Below, one piece after another: positions 57,933-64,000 of a stretch of DNA of 64,000 nucleotides. The stretch comes from Bradyrhizobium diazoefficiens USDA 110 (GTDB taxonomy: Bacteria; Pseudomonadota; Alphaproteobacteria; Rhizobiales; Xanthobacteraceae): NCBI RefSeq assembly GCF_000011365.1, contig NC_004463.1, positions 6,930,001-6,994,000 on the forward strand, in the 5' to 3' direction. Under the pieces are notes generated by a model, which did no database searches, was not told where the DNA came from, and worked only from the letters and a program-made list of their open reading frames with translations. A program made the position numbers and the translations under genes. The number at the start of each line of letters is the position of its first letter. The stretch's first letter is position 1.

Positions 57933-58600
57933 TGCAGATGCACAGCCTCTCCTTCGACGTCTCGCACACGCTGGCCGGCGGGCTCGTCCTGATCAGCTTC
58001 ATGATGCTGTACCAGGACAGGCTCTATTCGCTGCTCAACGTTTTTGCGCTTCATGCCCTGGTGCTCGCGCTGTCCGTCGCTTGGCAGGCCTTTGTCCAGG
58101 ACGCGCCTCATCTTTACATCACGGCTGCAATCGCGCTCGTCTTTAAGGCGATCGTCATTCCGGTGGCGCTGCATCGCATCGTCAAGCAGCTTGGGATACA
58201 TCGTGACATCGAGTCCGCCGTGGGGATCGGCCCGACCATGCTGGCCGGGATGGCACTGGTTGCCCTCTCAATGGTGCTGATGCTGCGCGTGACCGCGGAG
58301 GCCGATCCATTGGCGCGCGAGGATCTCGCTTTTGCCTTGTCGGTCGTGCTGCTCGGACTTCTGGTCATGGTAACCCGTCGCAACGCCGTCAGCCAGGTCG
58401 TCGGATTCATGTCGCTCGAGAATGGGCTGGTGCTGGCGGCAACCGGCGCCAAGGGCATGCCGCTGGTGGTTGAGATCAGCGTCGCCTTCTCGATCCTGAT
58501 CGCATTCATCGTCATCGGCATCTTCCTGTTCCGGATCCGCGAACGTTTCGATTCCGTCGACGTCTCCGCGCTCGATGACTACCGGGGCGAACGGCGATGA
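57932..58600 (+). CDS. hyfE: HyfE-like membrane subunit
   Basis: 222 residues with about seven helices, starting at an ATG that overlaps the HyfC stop (TGATG). The second half resembles NuoK (VVGFMSLENGLVLAATGAKGMPLVVEISVAFSILIAFIVIGIF) with a conserved membrane Glu in SLENG. This matches the HyfE fusion of a NuoK-like module to extra helices. Its stop overlaps the next ATG (ATGA). Confidence 0.88.
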   Translation: MQMHSLSFDVSHTLAGGLVLISFMMLYQDRLYSLLNVFALHALVLALSVAWQAFVQDAPHLYITAAIALVFKAIVIPVALHRIVKQLGIHRDIESAVGIGPTMLAGMALVALSMVLMLRVTAEADPLAREDLAFALSVVLLGLLVMVTRRNAVSQVVGFMSLENGLVLAATGAKGMPLVVEISVAFSILIAFIVIGIFLFRIRERFDSVDVSALDDYRGERR

Positions 58601-60048
58601 ACATAGCTTCCTTCGATTCGGTCGCAGCCATCCTGGTAATTCCGATCGGCTCGGCAGCGCTGCTCGCCGTTCTGCCGGGTTACCGGCTGACGGCCCGGTT
58701 GAACGTCGTGGCGAGCCTGGCGACATTTCTTTCGGCCCTCTCGTTGTTCGTCATCGAACGTCCGCCGCCGGGGCCGTACGTGCTCGTCGACGATCTCAAC
58801 ATCGTCTTCATCGTGCTCAACACCTTCGTGGGATTCACGACCAGCATCTTCAGCGCCAGCTACATCGCGCATGAACTGGAGACTGGGCGGTTGACACCGG
58901 TTTATCTGCGTTTCTACCACGCCATGTATCAGACCATGATGTTCGGCATGAACCTCGCTTTCGTGTCGAACAATATCGGGCTGATGTGGGTCGCGGTGGA
59001 AATTGCGACGCTCACCACGGTACTGATGGTCGGCATATATCGTACCCACGCCGCTCTGGAAGCGGCATGGAAATATTTCATTCTGGGGAGTGTCGGCATC
59101 GCATTCGCCCTGTTTGGTACCATCCTGGTCTATATGGCGGCGCGTCCGGTCATGGGCGAGGGGCAGGACGGCATGGTCTGGACACTTCTGATCCAACATG
59201 CCGCGAATTTCGATCCTGCGCTTCTCAACGTCGCTTTCATATTCCTGCTGCTCGGCTACGGCACCAAGGTCGGTCTGGCGCCGCTGCACGCATGGCTGCC
59301 CGACGCCCACGCCGAAGGTCCGACGCCCATATCGGCGGTACTGTCGGGGCTGCTGCTGAATGTCGCGCTCTACGCGCTATTGCGCTTCAAGATATTGCTC
59401 GCCGCCAATCCGGCGGCAATCGCTCCCGGCCCCCTGATGGTGACGATGGGCCTGATTTCGCTCCTCTTCGCCGCTTTCATGCTCTACCGCCGACGCGACA
59501 TCAAACGGCTGTTCGCCTATTCCTCGATCGAGCACATGGGCATCATCGTGTTCGCGTTCGGCATGGGCGGTCCGCTCGCCAATTTCGCAGGGCTATTGCA
59601 CATGGTGATGCACAGCCTGACCAAGTCCGCGATCTTCTACGCCGTCGGGCATATATCGCAGATCAAGGGCACCCAGCGAATCTCCCGGATCCGGGGCTTG
59701 ACCGCGACCCATCCGGCGCTCGGCTGGGGTCTGGTAACGGGCGTCGTCGCGATCGCCGGCTTGCCGCCGCTCGGCATCTTCATGAGCGAATTCCTGGTCG
59801 TAAGCTCGACCTTCGCACGCCAGCCGCTGCTCGCGATCGTGCTGGTGTTCGGGCTGTTGTTGGCGTTCGGCGCTTTGACGTTGCGCCTGACGAGCGTCGC
59901 ATTTGGCGAACCTCGAGGCAGCACCAAGTCAGCCGAGGCTTCCTACGTGCCGATGTTTGCCCATCTCTCGCTGGTTCTGATTGCGGGACTCTATCTTCCG
60001 GCGCCGCTCGTCACATGGTTCCAACACGTGGCACGCCTTCTTGGATAG
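58597..60048 (+). CDS. hyfF: HyfF/NuoN-like proton-translocating membrane subunit
   Basis: 483 residues with about thirteen helices. The antiporter core is LLLGYGTKVGLAPLHAWLPDAHAEGPTPISAVLSGLLLNVALY, with RRRDIKRLFAYSSIEHMGIIVFAFG carrying the conserved Lys/Glu. HyfF is the second ion channel of hydrogenase-4-type complexes. HyfD, the third antiporter of E. coli Hyf, is absent. Confidence 0.9.
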   Translation: MNIASFDSVAAILVIPIGSAALLAVLPGYRLTARLNVVASLATFLSALSLFVIERPPPGPYVLVDDLNIVFIVLNTFVGFTTSIFSASYIAHELETGRLTPVYLRFYHAMYQTMMFGMNLAFVSNNIGLMWVAVEIATLTTVLMVGIYRTHAALEAAWKYFILGSVGIAFALFGTILVYMAARPVMGEGQDGMVWTLLIQHAANFDPALLNVAFIFLLLGYGTKVGLAPLHAWLPDAHAEGPTPISAVLSGLLLNVALYALLRFKILLAANPAAIAPGPLMVTMGLISLLFAAFMLYRRRDIKRLFAYSSIEHMGIIVFAFGMGGPLANFAGLLHMVMHSLTKSAIFYAVGHISQIKGTQRISRIRGLTATHPALGWGLVTGVVAIAGLPPLGIFMSEFLVVSSTFARQPLLAIVLVFGLLLAFGALTLRLTSVAFGEPRGSTKSAEASYVPMFAHLSLVLIAGLYLPAPLVTWFQHVARLLG

Positions 60049-60066
60049 TTTGGAGATCAACAGGAT

Positions 60067-61578
60067 ATGCCATCGCTGATCGATCTCATGCTGGAGGGCC
60101 GCCCGGTCCAACAACACAGCCCGTGGCCGCGAGCTACAGTCGATGCTTCCGTTTGGACATTTGCGGCAAGCGAGCTGGCACATGGACGCTGGAGCCTGCT
60201 TGGCCTTTGGGGAGAACCCTCAACGGTGCACATGGCGATTATGGATGGACATACGGCAGAAGTCGCCACCGTCAGCCTGGATTGCCCCGACCGCACTTAT
60301 CCTTCGGTCGGCAAACACCACCCGCCGGCGCTTCGACTGGAGCGCGCCATCAACGACCTGTTTGGTTTGTCAGCGGAAGGCTTGCCCGACACTCGCCCGT
60401 GGTTCGATCACGACTGTTGGGCCGTTCGCTTCCCCTTGGGAAACCGCATCAACGCGTTGTCGAAGGCATCCCCCTATCATTTCCTGCCGGTGGAGGCCGA
60501 CGGTCTGCATCAGGTCGCGGTCGGTCCGGTGCACGCGGGAATTATCGAACCGGGGCATTTTCGGTTTACGGCCAGCGGTGAGACTGTGGCCCGGCTGGAG
60601 CAACGGCTGGGATATACCCACAAGGGTATCGAGGGGCTCATGACTGGAGCCAATCTTGAACGGGCTGTCCAGCTCGCCGGACGCGTGTCAGGCGACAGCA
60701 CAGTCGCCTACGCGTTTGCGTTTTCGCGAGCGGCCGAAGCGGCCTTACAGCTTGTCGTGCCCGATCGCGCGGCTTGGCTGCGTGCCTTGCTCGCAGAGCT
60801 CGAACGGCTCGCCAATCATCTCGGCGACATCGGCGCAATCTGCAACGACGCCTCCTTTACGCTGATGCACGCCCTTTGCGGCGTGTTGCGAGAGAGCATC
60901 CTGCGCGCGTCCGATACCGCATTCGGCCATCGATTGATGCGTGATATCATCGTACCCGGTGGCGTGACCCGCGACCTCACTGAGGAAGGGAGAGAAATCA
61001 TCCGGACGACGCTGCATACCATCCGGTTGCGCTTTCCTGCTTTGGTCGAGCTCTACGACAATACGGCATCGCTACAGGATCGTACTGTCGATACGGGCGT
61101 ACTCAAGGCCGCTCTGGCTAGGCAGTATGCCGTTGGAGGCTACGTAGGCCGCGCGTCCGGCCGCTCATTCGACGCACGCAGGACACTTGTGTATGCGCCG
61201 TATGACGCACTGCGCTTCGATGTACCGGTCCTGAACGAGGGTGATGTCAACGCTCGCGTCTGGATCCGCGTGCGCGAAGTTGAACAGAGTCTTTTGCTGA
61301 TCGACCAGATATTGGACCGGCTTCCCGATGGCCCGCTGGGAACGCATGCGGGGCATCGGCGGGAGGCGCGGGAAGGCATGGCGATCGTCGAGGGATTTCG
61401 CGGCGACGTTCTGGTTTGGCTCCGCTTGCGGGATGGCAAGGTCGAACGATGCCATCTGCGCGATCCGTCGTGGTTTCAGTGGCCGCTTCTAGAGGCCGCA
61501 ATCGAGGGCAACATCATCGCCGACTTCCCGCTCTGCAACAAATCCTTCAATTGCTCCTATTCGGGCCACGATCTCTGA
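60067..61578 (+). CDS. hyfG: HyfG/NuoCD-like large subunit lacking [NiFe] ligands (Ehr-type)
   Basis: 503 residues fusing a NuoC-like N-terminus (1-140) and a NuoD-like catalytic domain. GGAG precedes the ATG. In [NiFe] hydrogenases the RxCGxC and DPCxxC motifs bind the metal. Here the first reads RVSGDS (Ser208 and Ser211), and the second, near the end, reads CSYSGHDL, with Ser497 and Gly500 at the two ligand positions. No Ni-Fe centre can be assembled as in hydrogenases. This defines the complex as an energy-converting hydrogenase-related (Ehr) complex. The substrate is unknown. Confidence 0.88.
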   Translation: MPSLIDLMLEGRPVQQHSPWPRATVDASVWTFAASELAHGRWSLLGLWGEPSTVHMAIMDGHTAEVATVSLDCPDRTYPSVGKHHPPALRLERAINDLFGLSAEGLPDTRPWFDHDCWAVRFPLGNRINALSKASPYHFLPVEADGLHQVAVGPVHAGIIEPGHFRFTASGETVARLEQRLGYTHKGIEGLMTGANLERAVQLAGRVSGDSTVAYAFAFSRAAEAALQLVVPDRAAWLRALLAELERLANHLGDIGAICNDASFTLMHALCGVLRESILRASDTAFGHRLMRDIIVPGGVTRDLTEEGREIIRTTLHTIRLRFPALVELYDNTASLQDRTVDTGVLKAALARQYAVGGYVGRASGRSFDARRTLVYAPYDALRFDVPVLNEGDVNARVWIRVREVEQSLLLIDQILDRLPDGPLGTHAGHRREAREGMAIVEGFRGDVLVWLRLRDGKVERCHLRDPSWFQWPLLEAAIEGNIIADFPLCNKSFNCSYSGHDL

Positions 61579-61591
61579 GGAACGGCACCAG

Positions 61592-62125
61592 ATGCGCAAG
61601 CTGCTTTTTGAGAGCCTGTTTCGCCGGCCGTTCACCGAGCAAGCACCGTCACCGGACGATGCCGCGGTGACCGAGCTCGCAACTGCCGTCGGTCGCGCGG
61701 CACGACGGCGCCTCGGCCGAAGCCTCTCGATACGCGAGGTCGATGCAGGATCTTGCAACGGATGCGAACTTGAAATCCACGCGTTGAACAATGCCTATTA
61801 CGACGTCGAGCGCTTCGGTCTCCGGTTCGTTGCGTCGCCGCGTCACGCCGATGTGTTGATGGTGACCGGACCGGTGACGAAGAACATGCGCGACGCGTTG
61901 GAGCGCACCTATCATGCGACCCCCGATCCGAAATGGGTCGTCGCCGTCGGAGATTGCGCCCGGGATGGCGGCTGCTTTGCCGGCAGCTATGCGGTGGTAG
62001 GAGGGGTCTCGCAGGTGGTTCCCGTCGATCTTCATATTCCCGGCTGTCCTCCGCCGCCCACCACGATCTTGCGAGGACTTCTCGCCCTACTCGATCAGGC
62101 GGCCAAGAACACCAGTTCCATTTGA
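61592..62125 (+). CDS. hyfI: HyfI/NuoB-like small subunit
   Basis: 177 residues with GAGGAA upstream. All four ligands of the N2-type [4Fe-4S] cluster are present: Cys55 and Cys58 (SCNGCE), Cys122 (GDCARDGGC) and Cys152 (IPGCPPPP). An intact cluster next to a metal-free large subunit is exactly what is seen in complex I, so electron transfer is retained. Last gene of the operon. No HyfA, HyfH or maturation genes follow. Confidence 0.9.
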   Translation: MRKLLFESLFRRPFTEQAPSPDDAAVTELATAVGRAARRRLGRSLSIREVDAGSCNGCELEIHALNNAYYDVERFGLRFVASPRHADVLMVTGPVTKNMRDALERTYHATPDPKWVVAVGDCARDGGCFAGSYAVVGGVSQVVPVDLHIPGCPPPPTTILRGLLALLDQAAKNTSSI

Positions 62126-62129
62126 GGCT

Positions 62130-62427
62130 GTGGCGGCGCCTTCGGCTATTCCAAGCCGGCGTGATCGCAGGGTGCGTTCAGACCGGGATAGTCCTTGCGA
62201 TGACGCCGATCCTTTTCGCACGATGATGTTTCCACCGCGTCTAGTTGCGATCCAACGCCGTCGGCCTCATCGCTGGCTCCGCCATCGGCGGCCAGCAAAA
62301 TCCGTGCGTGCTTGAGCTTGCGCGACGCATGCTTGCCGCCGCCGAGCAGCGCCCTGAGTTCGGTACGCTCGATTCGCCTGAGTTCGACCCGATAGCGTAC
62401 ATTCGTGGCGTGCCTCCTCGTTCGAGG
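62130..62427 (-). pseudogene. IS630-family transposase N-terminal remnant
   Basis: Leftward, RYRVELRRIERTELRALLGG then GKHASRKLKHARILLAAD and GASDEA match the first 45-50 residues of IS630-type transposases. The usual VGVGxSTVYRTKRRFV continuation is lost after the GASDEA block. A perfect 7-bp inverted repeat GTGCCTC/GAGGCAC lies at 62410-62430. Only a decayed piece of the element remains, just downstream of the Ehr operon. Confidence 0.7.
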
Positions 62428-62449
62428 CACACACGAACAACTGAATCGC

Positions 62450-62705
62450 ATGGCCGGCGTGAGTCCTGCGGCAAAAACCGTCACGCCCAAGCAGGGGCAG
62501 GATCTGGCTTTTATCCCTCTATACCCGGCTGCATCGCGGGCCCCCGGCCGAAACCGACATGCAGGAATATTTCCGCGTCAGCCCGCCGTCGGCTCACCAG
62601 ATGGTGCTGACGCTGCAGCGCGCTTGCCTCATCAGAAGGCAGCCAAGGACCTCTCGCAGCATCGAGATCCTCGTTGATCCAAAGTTGCTGCCAGAGCTAC
62701 TCTGA
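62450..62705 (+). pseudogene. Winged-helix (LexA-N-like) DNA-binding protein, frameshifted
   Basis: From the ATG at 62450 the frame reads ...TPKQGQDLAFI. After about 62514 the family sequence continues one frame over as LYTRLHRGPPAETDMQEYFR and then VSPPSAHQMVLTLQRACLIR to a stop at 62703-62705. This is the common small winged-helix protein related to the LexA DNA-binding domain. One extra base near 62514 restores the reading if removed, so it is either a recent pseudogene or a base error. The 3' part alone is only 48 codons. Confidence 0.65.
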
Positions 62706-62844
62706 CCCCAAGACCAACCGGTCATAATCAATGTGCAGTGCCACTAGGCGCCTCAAGGCGTGAGAAACCGCTTGCAAGTACGCTTGTCTTCAGCGTTTTC
62801 ATCATCCTCGATCGAGAAACCCGTCATTCGAATGGCTCGAGGGG
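62706..62844. other. Short intergenic stretch between two convergent genes
   Basis: About 140 bases with no gene and no clear terminator hairpin. Confidence 0.3.
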
Positions 62845-63165
62845 TCATCGCACCCGTTCCAAACTCCGCGGCGTAGAGGGCTTGGACTGCTTCATGTTCT
62901 TCATTTTCGGCTTCGCGACGTGCTCCCTGAGACGGACGCCTCGACCACCGGCCGAACTCGTAACCCCCGGATTGATCAATTCGATCCCGGCATTCTCCAG
63001 GGCAGAAACCAATTTCATCAGAGAATCGACATTCCCACGGATAACTCCGTCACTTGCTTCCATGCGCTGAATGGTGGGGACTGAGAGACCGGCGAGTTCG
63101 GCCGTCTGCCGCTGGTCTATATTCAGGAGCGCGCGAGCGGCCCTGAGTTGATTGGCCGTGATCAT
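62845..63165 (-). CDS. XRE family transcriptional regulator (second copy)
   Basis: 106 residues from the ATG at 63165; the frame extends to 63216 but earlier residues are unconserved. The helix-turn-helix ITANQLRAARALLNIDQRQTAELAGLSVPTIQRME and the GRGVRLR tail make it a close paralogue of the regulator at 54653. It faces the Ehr operon from the right. The C-terminus (KMKNMKQSKPSTPRSLERVR) is longer and basic. It may bind the same operators. Confidence 0.85.
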   Translation of the reverse strand: MITANQLRAARALLNIDQRQTAELAGLSVPTIQRMEASDGVIRGNVDSLMKLVSALENAGIELINPGVTSSAGGRGVRLREHVAKPKMKNMKQSKPSTPRSLERVR

Positions 63166-63216
63166 GAAATGGCGGCCTTCGGCAAATTTCTCATCGAATA
63201 TATTTACACCATGCAA

Positions 63217-63425
63217 ATTACCGCTTCAAGCATCAATCTAGATACAAAATATATCACCGCCAGTTCTCGCTGGCTTGAACCGGCTTGCGGCCAGAAACCT
63301 GTGTCGAATTTCTATCGAAGAATACGGGAAATACTATCAACGGCACCCGAAGTGGTTGGTTCTTAGCAAATTACATGATAAGAGATGTTTAATGCATGCG
63401 TTCTAATGCCCATATCTTAAGGTCT
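63217..63425. promoter_or_regulatory. A/T-rich divergent intergenic region
   Basis: About 210 bases, markedly richer in A/T than the surroundings, between the divergent XRE and methyltransferase-like genes. AGATGTTTAA and CATATCTTAA (63383-63420) recall ATGTTTTAA and CATATCTTGA upstream of the first XRE (54557-54579), so a shared operator is possible. Confidence 0.4.
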
Positions 63426-63434
63426 TTGCCTGCC

Positions 63435-64000
63435 GTGAAACTGCTGGGGCGTTATCAAGGAACGAACGGACAGATCGACATCGTCGAGTGTTCATGGGAT
63501 GGAACACGCGTGTACTTCGAGGAGGGCGTAAGGCAAAGTCAGGCCACGCCCGACGGAGAAAGTGTCTTCACCTATGTGAAGCTCATGGACGAACTTCTGT
63601 CTCGGTCCGAACAGATCCTCGTCCTGGGTTGTGGCGGCGGAAATCTCGCGACACGGCAGTGGCGTCTCGGCAAGAGATTGACCATCGTCGACATCAACCC
63701 GATCAGTTTCGTGCTCGCGCATAGGTATTTCGATCTACCGGACGATCTGCCCTGCATCGTTTCCGACTTTCGAAAATTCGTATTCGATGACCGCGCATAT
63801 TACGACGGCATTGCGATCGACGTCGGTGGACCGGGATTCCGATACGCGGAGGAGTTTGACGCGGAGACCTGCGACGCCATCCGCGCCCGTCTGGCACCGG
63901 GCGGCCGGATCGTGATGAACGTAACGGTCGCACACGACATTGATCCTACACCCGACCGGATCGCGGCCAGACTCGCCGGTGAAGAATTGCGGACATGGAT
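63435..64000 (+). CDS. Spermidine synthase-like SAM-binding protein (3' end beyond window)
   Basis: An open frame starting at GTG 63435 (or TTG 63426) runs off the right edge, with about 188 codons visible. Motif I is ILVLGCGGGNLATRQWRLGKRLTIVDINP, followed by RYFDLPDD and YDGIAIDVGG, the aminopropyltransferase/spermidine synthase order, then APGGRIVMNV. AAGG at 63419-63422 is the only nearby ribosome-binding-like sequence. Many bacterial members are methyltransferase-like proteins of unknown substrate, so polyamine synthesis is not assured. Confidence 0.75.
   Translation, partial: MKLLGRYQGTNGQIDIVECSWDGTRVYFEEGVRQSQATPDGESVFTYVKLMDELLSRSEQILVLGCGGGNLATRQWRLGKRLTIVDINPISFVLAHRYFDLPDDLPCIVSDFRKFVFDDRAYYDGIAIDVGGPGFRYAEEFDAETCDAIRARLAPGGRIVMNVTVAHDIDPTPDRIAARLAGEELRTW

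Noticed and set aside
58986..60581. 531-codon rightward ORF overlapping hyfF and hyfG
   Set aside because: Arg- and Gly-rich alternate frame crossing two well-defined genes.
60067..61578. Calling the complex a functional hydrogenase-4 or formate hydrogenlyase
   Set aside because: All four metal-binding Cys are replaced in the large subunit, and no formate dehydrogenase or hyp genes are present.

Overview
The window reads as chromosomal DNA of a high-GC alphaproteobacterium, most likely Bradyrhizobium or a close relative in the Nitrobacteraceae. This rests on overall base composition, on family-level resemblance of many proteins (the small MPHYRAYVLDE-type protein, the two short XRE regulators, the ExoF/WcaJ-type exopolysaccharide genes) and on the density of transport and catabolic operons. 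It is recognised from memory, not from a search.

Bases 1-25,600 are an exopolysaccharide (EPS) locus in three blocks. A rightward block (1-8,282) carries an AlgD-like nucleotide-sugar dehydrogenase, a glycosyltransferase, an asparagine synthetase, a heparinase II/III-type protein and a Wzy-like polymerase. A leftward block (8,569-22,447) carries a secreted lyase-like protein, a methyltransferase, a Wzx-like flippase, an alpha/alpha-toroid protein, a polysaccharide deacetylase, two glycosyltransferases, a WecB-WecC fusion, a Wzz-like chain-length regulator and the initiating phosphoglycosyltransferase. A second rightward block (22,754-25,590) has an ExoF/Wza-type export protein and GalE. Together they are a near-complete Wzx/Wzy-type pathway for an acidic, amino-sugar-containing polysaccharide, with several candidate trimming enzymes.

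Bases 25,600-33,200 hold small conserved proteins, a VanZ-like protein and a compact rightward set of exported proteins: a 790-residue tandem-repeat coiled-coil protein, an orphan TAXI-type solute-binding protein, a short VasI-like protein and a DsrE-like protein. At 33,218-33,262 lies the 3' half of a tRNA-Lys(CUU), the classic scar of site-specific integration. Its orientation suggests an island extending to the right of it.

Bases 33,500-45,000 hold a LysR regulator convergent with a leftward operon for uptake and oxidation of an unknown sugar or sugar acid: two ABC permeases (one fused to a beta-propeller and interrupted by a frameshift), a binding protein, an ATPase, a second propeller protein and three dehydrogenases. 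Bases 45,300-51,900 hold a secreted NTF2-like protein, then an Lrp-type regulator divergent from a complete branched-chain 2-oxoacid dehydrogenase operon (small ACT-like protein, E1 alpha, E1 beta, E2, E3).

Bases 52,100-54,500 are a graveyard of leftward fragments: ketol-acid reductoisomerase, a type I secretion ABC transporter and succinate dehydrogenase SdhA. Bases 54,650-62,125 are a rightward operon of an XRE regulator plus six hydrogenase-4/complex-I-like subunits. The large subunit lacks all four [NiFe] cysteines, so this is an energy-converting hydrogenase-related (Ehr-type) complex, not a hydrogenase. The right end has IS630 and winged-helix remnants, a second XRE paralogue and the start of a spermidine-synthase-like methyltransferase cut by the window edge.
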